This document shows, in pieces, positions 1 through 8,083 of a DNA stretch of 24,978 nt (positions within the stretch are counted from its first letter, which is position 1; the number at the start of each line of letters is the position of its first letter). The translations under genes and the position numbers were made by a program. Where the stretch lies: positions 1 through 24,978 of the forward strand of contig JAAXHB010000084.1 of NCBI GenBank assembly GCA_012271125.1, given 5' to 3'. The stretch is from Actinomycetota bacterium (lineage in GTDB: Bacteria > Actinomycetota > Acidimicrobiia > Acidimicrobiales > Aldehydirespiratoraceae). The notes under the pieces were generated by a model that was not told the origin of the DNA, did not search any database, and saw nothing but the letters and a program-made list of their open reading frames with translations.

Positions 1-2
1 AC

Positions 3-1484
3 GTCATGGATAGCGGTGCCATGGTAAATAGTGGCCCGGTTCATTTGAATTTGCCACTCAGGGAGCCACTTGAGCCACCTGAGTCGTTTGTTGGTGATCT
101 GTCGTCGTTGCAGGTGTCGTCAGAGTCGTCGTCGACCGAGGCGTTGACCGAGGCGTCGTCGGCGTCGTCAACCGAGGCGTCGCCATCGCAGTCGTCATCA
201 CCAAAAACGCCCCCTCTTGCCGGTCAGCCGCCTGACCCGAAAGAGCTGCAGCATCTTGTTGAAGCAGTTGAAAAGCACGCCAAGGGTGTGGTTATTGCGG
301 GGCCATGGCAGGGCGGCAACAGCAAGCTGCGGGATTTGTGGGGGCTTGATGCTTTGGCGTTTGCGAACTGGGCTGGATGGCCGGTGCTCGCCGACCCTTT
401 GTCCCAAGCGAGGCGCAATTTCGCCATAAGTGAGCCTGACATGGCGGAGCTTTACGAGCAATTTGGGTCCGACGCGTGCGTGGTTTCTTGCGCGGAGCAT
501 CTGTTGACCGAGCTGGGCTTTGCCGAGGAGATGCGCCCTGATGTGGCGGTACTGTTTGGCAATCCGGTGACGAGCAAGGCGACCCGACTGTGGCTTGAGC
601 GGGTCGCACCTGCGGAGGTCATTTTAATTGACCCTGAGGATCGCTGGGAAGAGGCGACTTTTCGGGTGACGGGGCATTTGGGGGCTGATCCGAGCTTTAT
701 TTCAAGTGTGCTGCGGATTCGCACGAAGCTCAAGCGTGCTATTGATTCAGATTGGTTGGGGTTATGGCGTTCTGCCGAAGAGGCCGCTCGAGCCGCCATT
801 GAGTCATCCGTTAATGACACCAGCGACGAGCTTCTGTCAGCGGAAGTTGCCCGCCTTGTTGTGAAAGCACTCGATGAGCTTGTTGTGCCGAGCGTCCTTT
901 CCTATGAAATGCCAATTCTGGTGGTGTCTAACTCGATGCCGATTCGTGACCTTGACAGCTATGTGCCTTCGCATGACAGCGTTGTTTTCATCGGTAACCG
1001 AGGCGTTGCTGGCATTGATGGGATGGTGTCTACGGCGCTTGGTGTTGCCGCCTCTCGCCGATCACGAAAGGTGCTTCTATATACGGGTGACCTAGCGCTG
1101 ATACATGATCTGAGTGCACTTGCGCTTGCCAAACGCCTACATGTGCAGTTGACGATTGTTTGCGTGGACAACAACGGTGGCGAGATTTTTTCCCTGCTAC
1201 CTATCGCCGAGGCCATTCCAGCCGACACTTTTGGACGTCTGTTTCATACGCCGCACGGGATGCGTTTTGCGGACTTGGACGGGTTCTCAGGTGTGCGTGC
1301 CGCGGAGGTCTCACACGCTGCTGATTTGTGGAACGCGCTTAGTGAGGCACTTAAGTGTCATACCCCTGGTGTGGACTTGTTAGTGGTTCCCGTTGACGCC
1401 GTGGCAGATGTCGCTCAACGTCGACGGATCACCCAAGCAGTCCACGAATCAATCAGCACCATAAATGAAATGAACAAACCATGA
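3..1484 (+). CDS. menD: MenD, 2-succinyl-5-enolpyruvyl-6-hydroxy-3-cyclohexene-1-carboxylate synthase (5' end outside window)
   Basis: ThDP-dependent enzyme that joins 2-oxoglutarate-derived succinic semialdehyde to isochorismate, the first committed step of menaquinone synthesis in the cytosol. The reading frame is open to the left edge and the visible part begins at the GPVHLNLPLREPL segment that follows the N-terminal ThDP domain in MenD. About 190 residues, including the true start, therefore lie upstream, and the ATG at base 6 is internal. The C-terminal cofactor region is clear: GNRGVAGIDG, then GDLALIHDL and NNGGEIFSLLP, all matching the family. The linker after the first domain carries an unusual Ser/Thr/Glu/Ala low-complexity stretch (about residues 33-66 counted from base 6). 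The gene ends in an ATGA overlap with the menH-menC fusion, so the two are probably translationally coupled. Confidence 0.95.
   Translation, partial: VMDSGAMVNSGPVHLNLPLREPLEPPESFVGDLSSLQVSSESSSTEALTEASSASSTEASPSQSSSPKTPPLAGQPPDPKELQHLVEAVEKHAKGVVIAGPWQGGNSKLRDLWGLDALAFANWAGWPVLADPLSQARRNFAISEPDMAELYEQFGSDACVVSCAEHLLTELGFAEEMRPDVAVLFGNPVTSKATRLWLERVAPAEVILIDPEDRWEEATFRVTGHLGADPSFISSVLRIRTKLKRAIDSDWLGLWRSAEEAARAAIESSVNDTSDELLSAEVARLVVKALDELVVPSVLSYEMPILVVSNSMPIRDLDSYVPSHDSVVFIGNRGVAGIDGMVSTALGVAASRRSRKVLLYTGDLALIHDLSALALAKRLHVQLTIVCVDNNGGEIFSLLPIAEAIPADTFGRLFHTPHGMRFADLDGFSGVRAAEVSHAADLWNALSEALKCHTPGVDLLVVPVDAVADVAQRRRITQAVHESISTINEMNKP
135..180 (+). repeat. Short imperfect coding repeat (ACCGAGGCGT x3) in menD
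   Basis: The decamer ACCGAGGCGT occurs at 135-144, 147-156 and 171-180, with TCG-rich serine codons around and between the copies. It encodes the low-complexity T-E-A-S linker of MenD. This looks like local repeat expansion in a tolerant linker. Confidence 0.7.
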
Positions 1485-3427
1485 ACTCCGAGACGATGAC
1501 CCCCGAAACCAAGACCTCTGAGACGATGCCTATAGAGACCATCTATGTCGATGTGCCCGTCTGGTCTGACAAGGTGAGGCTGGCGGTTGATCTGCTCGGC
1601 GACCCCGCAGGCGAGCCCGTAATGGTGCTGCACGGCTTCACCGGTTGCGCCGCCGCCATGGAACCCCTAACTCACCGCCTAGTCGCTGCCGGATTTCAGG
1701 TAGTTGCCCCTGACTTGGTTGGTCATGGCCGCTCAGATGTGCCTGAAAATGATGACCCATACAGCGTCGGTGGTATGGCTGAGGCGGCATTGAATCTTGC
1801 CACCGAACTTGGTTGGGACGACTTTCATCTAGTCGGCTATTCAATGGGTGGGAGAGTGGCGCTAGCTGTAGCAGTTGGCAAGCCGGAGCGTTTACGTTCG
1901 CTGTGTTTGATCGGAGCATCCGCAGGAATCGCCGACGCCGATGAGCGGACAGCTCGTTGCAAGTCAGATTCTGAACTAGCCGACCAAGTCGTCGATAATT
2001 TCGAAGGAGTTATTGACAGTTGGATGGCAAATCCGATGTTTTCTGGGGAAACCTTTCTAGGCGACGAACATCTAAAGCGATCTCGTGCCCTGCGCTTGGC
2101 GAATAATCCAAAAGGCCTAGCGCAAAGCCTCCGCGCCGCAGGAACCGGCTCAATGACCCCATTACATGACAAGTTGTCGCGTCTGGAGATGCCGGTTTTG
2201 TTGTTGGCAGGGTCCTATGACACCAAGTTCGTCAAAATTGCTGGTGATCTCCAGCAAGACCTTCCTAATGCGACTACTGAAGTTGTCCCACGCGCAGGTC
2301 ACGCAGTCCATATAGAAGCTCCCGACGAAACCGCCCAAGCCATCACAGATCTAGTCACCAGAGTTCTTAGGAAGTCGCGCAGGCTCAAAGAAAGGATGGG
2401 CAGGTACAAGCTCAAGTTGCGTGAGCCGCTCGCAACAAGAGCGGGCACTTTCGAATATCGAGAAGGCCTAATTTTGACTATTTCTAGTGATGGGCTAACG
2501 GGCTGGGGCGAGGTCCCGATTGAGTTAGGCATGCCCTGTGAGGACATAGTGCGGATTGCTAACGAACACCCTGATGCAAGCAACTGGGATGATCATTCGG
2601 CTCAAGATGAAGGGATTCCTCTCTATGAGCACTGGTCGTCGCATGTTGGATATCCCAAGGTGACCTGTCCCAAAAAAGTAAAGGTGAATGCCCTTGTCAC
2701 CGATGCTGAAGCCACCACTGCAGCTCAGCGCGCAGCCGAAGCGGTATCAACTGGCTTCATGGTGGTCAAGCTCAAGGTCGGTGTTCTTGATCCCGCCGTC
2801 GATATTGAACGAATTCGACAAGTTCGAGCAGCAATTGGTGACAATGTGGAGCTCCGCATAGACGCCAACAGAGCCTGGAATCATGTGACCGCAGTTGATG
2901 TCCTACGTCAGGTAGAACCATTAGGCATTGCTCATTGCGAAGAGCCGGTTGCTGGGATAGAAGAAATGGCAGCGGTAATGCGCGAGTCAGGGGTTTCGAT
3001 TGCTCTCGATGAGTCTTTGCATCGAGACCAGCCACTTCGTGAGGTTGAGTCGCTTATTGACGTTGACGATCTAAGGAAAGCCCATGAAGCAGGCATCGAG
3101 ACGGTTGTGATAAAGCCATACACACTCTCTGACTATTGGAGCTTGACACCTGCTCACAACGCAATTCGGTTGGGGATGAAAGTGGTGATTACATCAATAA
3201 TGGAGTCAGCCGTCGGCGTTGCCCATGCCTTACATGCCGCAGCCTTGGTTGATGCCTGGGCGATCAGAGAAGGCGTGTCAACCATGGCGCATGGGTTGGC
3301 GACTAGCAGTCTTTTTGAACGTGACCTAGCAGAGCTGCCACCAATCGTCAATGGCATGATGGAAGTGCCAACTGGGCCTGGTCTTGGCATTACCCCAGAT
3401 GAGTCGATGATTGAGTGGCTTGATTAG
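1481..3427 (+). CDS. MenH-MenC fusion: SHCHC synthase-like hydrolase plus o-succinylbenzoate synthase
   Basis: One 648-residue frame holds two consecutive menaquinone enzymes. Residues about 45-295 are an alpha/beta hydrolase like MenH, which removes pyruvate from the MenD product. It has the HGF oxyanion segment, nucleophile Ser121 in GYSMGG, Asp247 and His274. Residues about 306-648 are MenC of the enolase superfamily, which dehydrates SHCHC to o-succinylbenzoate. It has Lys430/Lys432 (KLK), metal ligands Asp461 (RIDAN), Glu488 (CEEPV) and Asp510 (ALDES), and the second base Lys545 (VIKP). The ATG at 1481 overlaps the menD stop by 4 bp. Met6 and Met16 are alternative starts in a Ser/Glu/Thr-rich leader. 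An internal ATG at 2396 marks the domain junction and follows GAAAGG directly, with no spacer, so separate MenC synthesis is possible but poorly supported. All catalytic residues I looked for are present in both halves. Confidence 0.9.
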   Translation: MNSETMTPETKTSETMPIETIYVDVPVWSDKVRLAVDLLGDPAGEPVMVLHGFTGCAAAMEPLTHRLVAAGFQVVAPDLVGHGRSDVPENDDPYSVGGMAEAALNLATELGWDDFHLVGYSMGGRVALAVAVGKPERLRSLCLIGASAGIADADERTARCKSDSELADQVVDNFEGVIDSWMANPMFSGETFLGDEHLKRSRALRLANNPKGLAQSLRAAGTGSMTPLHDKLSRLEMPVLLLAGSYDTKFVKIAGDLQQDLPNATTEVVPRAGHAVHIEAPDETAQAITDLVTRVLRKSRRLKERMGRYKLKLREPLATRAGTFEYREGLILTISSDGLTGWGEVPIELGMPCEDIVRIANEHPDASNWDDHSAQDEGIPLYEHWSSHVGYPKVTCPKKVKVNALVTDAEATTAAQRAAEAVSTGFMVVKLKVGVLDPAVDIERIRQVRAAIGDNVELRIDANRAWNHVTAVDVLRQVEPLGIAHCEEPVAGIEEMAAVMRESGVSIALDESLHRDQPLREVESLIDVDDLRKAHEAGIETVVIKPYTLSDYWSLTPAHNAIRLGMKVVITSIMESAVGVAHALHAAALVDAWAIREGVSTMAHGLATSSLFERDLAELPPIVNGMMEVPTGPGLGITPDESMIEWLD

Positions 3428-3460
3428 GGGCTAGGGGCAGGGCATTAGCCTCAAGCCGCT

Positions 3461-4066
3461 GTGGAATTGTTTATTGTGCGTCATGGTCGACCGGTTCGGG
3501 AGGTGTTGCCGGAAGGCCAAATAGCCGACCCAGGGCTATCTGAAATTGGTGTCACGCAGGCTGAGTTGGTTGCTGAAATGCTGTCTGTTCGAGGTATTAC
3601 CCACATCTATTCTTCAACAATGAAACGGGCACTACAGACCGCTGAACCGCTTGCGGCACGGCTTGGTCTTGAGATCGTGGCGTTAGATGAGCTGCGCGAA
3701 TCCGATGATCAGTCCAACGTTTATGTGCCAACTGAGGAATGGACCGACGACGACCCTGCGCTTGCTAAATACCAGGAGGGCGACTACATGGATCATGTCT
3801 TCCCCGACGGATTAGAGACGTTCAAAGATCGGGTTGTTCCGGCTTTTGAGAAGATCATCGCGGAGCATCCTTCCCAAAAGGTGGTGGCGTTTTGTCATGG
3901 GATGGTGACGCTGGCGTATTTGCAGTCGTTGTTGAGTTCGCAGCATCCGATGACGATGCGGATGGACTATTGCGGTGTGACCCGGATTCTTGCTAGTCGT
4001 GAGGGCATGCGCACGATCCGCTCGGTGAACGAAACCCAACACGTTTACCACACCCTCGCTCGGTAA
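3461..4066 (+). CDS. Histidine phosphatase superfamily protein (phosphoglycerate mutase-like)
   Basis: A 201-residue cytosolic protein of the histidine phosphatase family, which forms a phosphohistidine during phosphate-ester hydrolysis. The N-terminal VRHGRP motif gives catalytic His8 with Arg7. Arg56 lies in SSTMKRALQTAEP, and the second histidine is His146 in AFCHGM. Acidic Glu80 (ELRES) is a likely proton donor. It starts at GTG 3461, 33 bases after the menH-menC stop; the family's usual N-terminal M-x-x-x-x-V-R-H spacing supports this start. The substrate cannot be read from the sequence. It may act on a small phosphorylated metabolite and is probably cotranscribed with the menaquinone genes. 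True glycolytic phosphoglycerate mutase is less likely, because the length and active-site surroundings are those of the broad-specificity branch. Confidence 0.85.
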   Translation: MELFIVRHGRPVREVLPEGQIADPGLSEIGVTQAELVAEMLSVRGITHIYSSTMKRALQTAEPLAARLGLEIVALDELRESDDQSNVYVPTEEWTDDDPALAKYQEGDYMDHVFPDGLETFKDRVVPAFEKIIAEHPSQKVVAFCHGMVTLAYLQSLLSSQHPMTMRMDYCGVTRILASREGMRTIRSVNETQHVYHTLAR

Positions 4067-4072
4067 CGATTT

Positions 4073-4915
4073 ATGTTCACCCTCGTTGTGATGGCGGCGG
4101 GGATGGGTTCTCGCTTCGGTGGGCTCAAACAGCTTGCTGCAGTTGGGCCAAACGGTGAGGCGTTTCTTGACTACTCGATACGTGACGCGGTTGCGGCGGG
4201 TGCGTCCAAAGTTGTGCTTGTGGTGCGCAGCGAAATCGAAGAACAGGTTCGAGCCCATGTCGACGCTCAGCACGGCGACAGTATCGAGTTTGGCTATGTG
4301 TGCCAAGACCAGCATGGCCCACCGCGGGCTAAGCCCTGGGGCACCGCGCACGCTGCGTTGGTAGCTAAGGCGGAGGTGTCGCAGCCGTTTGTGATCTGCA
4401 ACGCCGACGACTACTACGGGCCATCCGCGTTCGCATTGTTAGCTAACGCTTTTGACGGGCGACAAGCAGCACTATGTGCCTATCGGCTCGATAACATCGT
4501 TCCCGAAGTGGGAAGTGTGAGCCGTGGAGTGTGTGAAATCGTCGACGGCGAGTTACAGCAGATAGTCGAACATCATGGCGTTGTCCGCCAAGATGACGGC
4601 AGCTTTGCATCGTCGGATCCGTCGTCGGTGTTATCCGGCGACACACCGGTGTCGATGAACCTGTGGGCGTTTGAGCCGACGATGCTTGACTGGATAGCTC
4701 AAGACTTTGAGCGTTTCCTAGCCGTCACCGGCAACGACCCTGAAGCAGAGTTTTTGCTGCCAGACGTTGTCGCAAATCGTCTTGCCGCAAATCGTCTAAG
4801 CAACGACGATTTTCGCGTACATGCCGTTGTCACCAATGAAACCTGGATCGGCATCACCAATCCCGAAGACCTCGAAACCGCCCGCGCCGCTTTAGCTAGT
4901 CGTCATCGCTATTAA
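4073..4915 (+). CDS. Sugar-phosphate-type nucleotidyltransferase (NTP_transferase family)
   Basis: A 280-residue protein with the N-terminal nucleotide-binding signature MAAGMGSRFGGLKQ (residues 7-20; GxGxRxxxxKQ) of enzymes that make NDP-sugars or similar activated metabolites. The metal-binding acidic motif is NADDYYG (110-116). The C-terminal part has the family-like WAFEPTMLDW segment and WIGITNPEDLETA near the end. The ATG at 4073 follows the phosphatase stop by 6 bases, so the two are probably cotranscribed and may act on related phosphorylated compounds. The substrate is unknown; glucose-1-phosphate-type transferases are the nearest functional guess. It is the last gene before a transcriptional break, since a C-rich tract follows directly. 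Confidence 0.85.
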   Translation: MFTLVVMAAGMGSRFGGLKQLAAVGPNGEAFLDYSIRDAVAAGASKVVLVVRSEIEEQVRAHVDAQHGDSIEFGYVCQDQHGPPRAKPWGTAHAALVAKAEVSQPFVICNADDYYGPSAFALLANAFDGRQAALCAYRLDNIVPEVGSVSRGVCEIVDGELQQIVEHHGVVRQDDGSFASSDPSSVLSGDTPVSMNLWAFEPTMLDWIAQDFERFLAVTGNDPEAEFLLPDVVANRLAANRLSNDDFRVHAVVTNETWIGITNPEDLETARAALASRHRY

Positions 4916-4920
4916 AACCC

Positions 4921-5010
4921 CACCCTTTCCCGCTACTTTTCCCTTCCACCCCGCTCCTTCCCCTCCCACCCTTCAACTCCCACCCCTTCCTCCTACAACT
5001 TCCGCCACCC
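4921..5010 (+). terminator. C-rich, G-poor tract, candidate Rho utilisation site
   Basis: By my count this 90-base stretch contains 53 C and only 3 G on the coding strand and has no obvious hairpin. Such unstructured C>G RNA is the classical loading site for Rho. It lies directly after the last gene of the men-containing unit, where a terminator is expected. The Rho interpretation is inference. Confidence 0.45.
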
Positions 5011-5017
5011 CTGAATA

Positions 5018-5033
5018 TGTGACCGATGTCACA
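5018..5033. promoter_or_regulatory. CRP/FNR-family operator candidate
   Basis: TGTGACCGATGTCACA is a perfect inverted repeat with 6-bp arms and a 4-bp centre. It contains the TGTGA-N6-TCACA consensus recognised by CRP-type regulators, including mycobacterial Crp. It lies about 150 bp upstream of the cox small-subunit start, the only gene downstream of it in this direction. The match is seen directly; the regulator and its effect are inferred. Confidence 0.6.
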
Positions 5034-5088
5034 ATCTGAGGAGGCGCACGATTAGACCCGTGGCGGGCTTGTAGGGCATCATTGAGCC

Positions 5089-5149
5089 AAATTGAATCAG
5101 CGTCACAAATTGATCAGGCCTAAATTGAATCAGTCCTAAATTGAATCAG
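5089..5149 (+). repeat. Iteron-like direct repeats AAATTGAATCAG
   Basis: Three exact copies of AAATTGAATCAG lie at 5089-5100, 5122-5133 and 5138-5149. A one-base-deleted copy (AAATTGATCAG) lies at 5107-5117. Start-to-start spacings are 18, 15 and 16 bp, so the repeats are not on one helical face exactly. They sit just upstream of the cox-like operon and could be a regulator's multi-site operator or a recent local duplication. Confidence 0.7.
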
Positions 5150-5184
5150 TTAAGGCCTGAGACTTGCTTATGAGAGGAGTGCTC

Positions 5185-5670
5185 ATGGAAGCAGTGACCA
5201 TGACCGTAAACGGCTCGGAGCGAACGATCCTGACAGAGCCTCGAACCCTGCTAGCGCATGCGCTGCGTGATGACATGGGGCTGACCGGCACCAACATTGG
5301 CTGCGACTCGAGCAGTTGCGGGGCGTGCACCGTGTTGATCGACGGCAAGTCGGCCAAGGCGTGCACGATGCTCGCAGTGCAGGCGGCTGGCTCAGAGGTG
5401 ATCACGATTGAGGGGCTCGCCGACGGCGACGGGTTGCATCCGATGCAGCAGGCGTTTCACACCAATCACGCTTTGCAGTGCGGGTTTTGCACGCCTGGGA
5501 TGGTGATGGCAGCGGTTTCTCTCATTGATGAGTATCCGAATCTCGATGAGGATGCGGTGCGTCACGGCTTGGAGGGCAACTTGTGCCGCTGCACCGGTTA
5601 TCAAAACATTGTTGACGCCGTGCTTGAAGCCGCCGGCTCCGCCGGCAGCGGTAGCAAGGGAGGTAGCTGA
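5185..5670 (+). CDS. coxS: Molybdenum hydroxylase small subunit, 2Fe-2S (CoxS-like)
   Basis: A 161-residue iron-sulfur subunit that carries electrons between the Mo-pterin and FAD subunits. The N-terminal plant-ferredoxin-type cluster uses Cys40, Cys45, Cys48 and Cys60 (GCDSSSCGAC...C). The C-terminal four-helix cluster uses Cys99, Cys102, Cys134 and Cys136 (CGFC...CRC). I chose the ATG at 5185 because AGAGGAG sits about six bases before it and the protein then begins where the family does. The in-frame TTG at 5164 and ATG at 5170 would add a short leader that overlaps that ribosome-binding site. It is the first gene of an S-L-M operon, and the large subunit starts one base after its stop. 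The gene symbol is used by family; the physiological substrate is not established. Confidence 0.9.
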   Translation: MEAVTMTVNGSERTILTEPRTLLAHALRDDMGLTGTNIGCDSSSCGACTVLIDGKSAKACTMLAVQAAGSEVITIEGLADGDGLHPMQQAFHTNHALQCGFCTPGMVMAAVSLIDEYPNLDEDAVRHGLEGNLCRCTGYQNIVDAVLEAAGSAGSGSKGGS

Positions 5671-5671
5671 G

Positions 5672-8083
5672 ATGACCGTTACTGAAGCTGCGCCGACCAA
5701 AACAGCGGCACCATTCGCCAACACCCATGTAGGGCAGCGGAGACTGCGCCACGAAGACCCGGTTTTGTTGACCGGTGAGGCGAAGTTCATCGACGACTTG
5801 AACCTGCCCGGTGCCTTGTGGGTCGGCATGGTCCGCTCGAGCGAAGCCAACGCCAAGATCAAAGGCATCGACGGCTCGGCTGCGTTGAAAATCGAGGGCG
5901 TGCGTGAGGTGCTCAGCGGCGCGGATTTGGCACCGCTTTGGGGTGATGGTGCGTTGCCGTGTGCTTGGCCTGTCACCGACGACATGAAGAATCCGCCGCA
6001 TAAGCCCGTCGCTGTGGCCGAAGCTAAGTACGTCGGCGATGCCGTGGCTGTCGTGTTGGCCGAGTCGCGTTACGCAGCCGCTGACGGTGCTGCAGCTGTT
6101 GTCGTTGATTATGAGCCGATGCCGGCTGTGGTTGACATCGAGGCGTCGTTGCAGGATGGCTCGCCGCTGGTTCACGCCGACTTGGGCACAAACGAGTGCT
6201 ACACCTGGGAGTTGATCCCCGACCCGGACGCTGTTCAAGCGGCTTTTGACGGCGCGACGCATGTGATTAGCGAGCGCTATGTCCAGCAGCGGTTGATTCC
6301 AGCGCCGATGGAGCCTCGTGGTGTGGCAGCGGTGCCGTCGCCGGCGGGGGGCGACCTCACGTTGTATTCGGCGACGCAGGTGCCGCACATTTTGAAGGTG
6401 ATGACGGCGGTGACGCTCGGCGTGCCAGAGAACAAGCTGCGGGTGGTTGCACCGTCGGTGGGCGGCGGTTTTGGTTGCAAGCTCAACGTGTACGCCGAGG
6501 AGATTTTGTGCGCCGCGTTGGCGCTTCAACGTGGCGTGCCGGTGCGTTGGACAGAGAGCCGTGCCGAGGCGGCGTTGGCGACGATTCAGGGGCGAGGGCA
6601 GGTGCAATACATCGAGCTCGCCGCTGACACTGACGGCAAGATCAGCGCGGTTCGTGCCCGACTCGTTGCCGATATGGGTGCGTATTTGCAGCTGGTCACA
6701 CCAGGGATTCCGCTGCTCGGAGCATTTTTGTATCACGGCTGCTATGACATTGCGAACTATTCGTTTTCGTGCACGTCGGTGTTCACGAATAAGACGCCCA
6801 CCGATGCGTATCGGGGTGCGGGGCGGCCTGAGGCGACCTATGCGATTGAGCGGGCGATGGATTCGCTTGCCGTTGCGGTGGGTGTGACGCCTGAGGAGAT
6901 CCGGGCTCGCAACTTCATTCGCTCAGATCAGTTTCCGTATGACTCCGGTGCTGGACTGACTTTCGACAGCGGCGACTATCACGCTGTGCTGGACAAGGCC
7001 GTGGCTATGGCCGACGTTGCCGGGCGGCGTGCCGAGCAGTCGCAGCGTCGCAGTAACGGGTCGTCCAAGCAGATCGGTGTTGGGTTTTCGAGCTACGTGG
7101 AGATGTGTGGTCTGGCACCGAGCCGGGTGTTGGCGTCGTTGAAATACGGCGCGGGCGGCTGGGAGGCAGCCACTGTGCGGGTGTTGCCAACGGCGAAAGT
7201 CCAGGTCGTGACAGGTGCTACTCCGCACGGTCAGGGCCATGAGACCTGCTGGTCGATGATCGTTGCCGACCGTTTAGGCATTGATCCAGCTGATGTGGAG
7301 GTGTTGCATTCCGACACGGCGATAAGCCCGCTGGGGATGGACACCTACGGGTCACGGTCGTTGTCGGTTGGCGGGACCGCGATTTATATGGCTGTCGACA
7401 AGGTCATCGACAAGGCCAAGCTCATCGCAGCTCATCAGCTCGAGGCGAACCCCGATGACTTGGAGTTCAACGACGGCTCGTTCAACGTTGTCGGCACACC
7501 GGACAAGGCCGTGGCGATTGGTGAGATTGCCTTCGCGGCGTTCACATCTCACGATTTGCCCGATGAGGTCGAGCCGAACCTTGAGGCGCATGTGTCTTAT
7601 GACCCGCCGAACTTCACGTTCCCGAACGGCACACATATTGCGGTGGTGGAGGTCGACACCGACACCGGCAACGTGGACGTGATCGATTATGTGGCAGTCG
7701 ACGATTGCGGCAATCAGATCAACCCACTTATCGTTGAAGGTCAGGTGCATGGCGGCATTTTGCAAGGTGCTGCGCAGGCGTTGTATGAGGATGCGGTTTA
7801 TACCGACGACGGGCAGCTGGTCACCGCGAATTTGGGTGATTATCTGGTGCCGTCGGCGGTGGAAGCGCCTCGCTATCGGCTGGATTCGCACACGTCGCCG
7901 TCGCCGACGAATCCGATGGGGGTGAAAGGCATCGGCGAGGCAGGCACGATTGCGTCGACGCCGGCGGTGATCAATGCGATTGTCGATGCGTTGCGTCCGA
8001 TGGGGATTACCGATATTGCGATGCCTGCGTCGCCTCAGACGGTTTGGCGAGCTATCAACGCTAAGCAAAGGGGTGCGTCATGA
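5672..8083 (+). CDS. coxL: Molybdenum hydroxylase large subunit, form II CO-dehydrogenase-like (CoxL-type)
   Basis: An 803-residue Mo-cofactor subunit of the xanthine oxidase family. The start is ATG 5672, preceded by an AGGTAG ribosome-binding site; the frame stays open further upstream inside the small-subunit gene, but that extension does not look like the family. Visible features are the GQRRLRHEDPVLLTGEAKFIDD N-terminus, the cofactor loop GGGFG (264-268), the active-site loop AYRGAGR (379-385) and the catalytic glutamate in GIGEAG (Glu756). In this family AYxCSFR marks form I enzymes proven to oxidise CO. AYRGAGR marks form II, whose CO oxidation is doubtful and whose members may act on other small carbonyl or heterocyclic substrates. 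The order small-large-medium is also the form II order. The stop overlaps the next start by 4 bp. Confidence 0.9.
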   Translation: MTVTEAAPTKTAAPFANTHVGQRRLRHEDPVLLTGEAKFIDDLNLPGALWVGMVRSSEANAKIKGIDGSAALKIEGVREVLSGADLAPLWGDGALPCAWPVTDDMKNPPHKPVAVAEAKYVGDAVAVVLAESRYAAADGAAAVVVDYEPMPAVVDIEASLQDGSPLVHADLGTNECYTWELIPDPDAVQAAFDGATHVISERYVQQRLIPAPMEPRGVAAVPSPAGGDLTLYSATQVPHILKVMTAVTLGVPENKLRVVAPSVGGGFGCKLNVYAEEILCAALALQRGVPVRWTESRAEAALATIQGRGQVQYIELAADTDGKISAVRARLVADMGAYLQLVTPGIPLLGAFLYHGCYDIANYSFSCTSVFTNKTPTDAYRGAGRPEATYAIERAMDSLAVAVGVTPEEIRARNFIRSDQFPYDSGAGLTFDSGDYHAVLDKAVAMADVAGRRAEQSQRRSNGSSKQIGVGFSSYVEMCGLAPSRVLASLKYGAGGWEAATVRVLPTAKVQVVTGATPHGQGHETCWSMIVADRLGIDPADVEVLHSDTAISPLGMDTYGSRSLSVGGTAIYMAVDKVIDKAKLIAAHQLEANPDDLEFNDGSFNVVGTPDKAVAIGEIAFAAFTSHDLPDEVEPNLEAHVSYDPPNFTFPNGTHIAVVEVDTDTGNVDVIDYVAVDDCGNQINPLIVEGQVHGGILQGAAQALYEDAVYTDDGQLVTANLGDYLVPSAVEAPRYRLDSHTSPSPTNPMGVKGIGEAGTIASTPAVINAIVDALRPMGITDIAMPASPQTVWRAINAKQRGAS

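Larger units (their letters stand above)
4916..5184 (+). other. Regulatory gap upstream of the cox-like operon
   Basis: No plausible gene lies here. From left to right it holds a C-rich, G-poor tract, a perfect CRP/FNR-like palindrome, a group of short repeats of AAATTGAATCAG and then the cox ribosome-binding site. I could not identify a convincing -35/-10 pair with standard spacing. Confidence 0.6.

Noticed and set aside
5089..5149. CRISPR or replication-origin iterons
   Set aside because: Spacers are only 3-6 bases, no cas, rep or DnaA-box context is present, and the repeat is short.
5525..5671. N-terminal extension of the CoxL frame
   Set aside because: It lies inside the CoxS gene and is not family-like. 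ATG 5672 has a ribosome-binding site and the family N-terminus.
5522..6736. 404-residue open frame on the - strand opposite the cox small and large subunit genes
   Set aside because: Arg/His-rich composition with no motif. It is the expected shadow of a GC-rich coding region, and the + strand genes have clear motifs.
7352..8068. 238-residue - strand open frame under coxL
   Set aside because: Composition is dominated by Arg/His/Ile runs typical of reverse frames and no start or ribosome-binding site is evident.
5672..8083. Call as a genuine form I CO dehydrogenase
   Set aside because: The active-site loop is AYRGAGR, not AYxCSFR, and the gene order is S-L-M.
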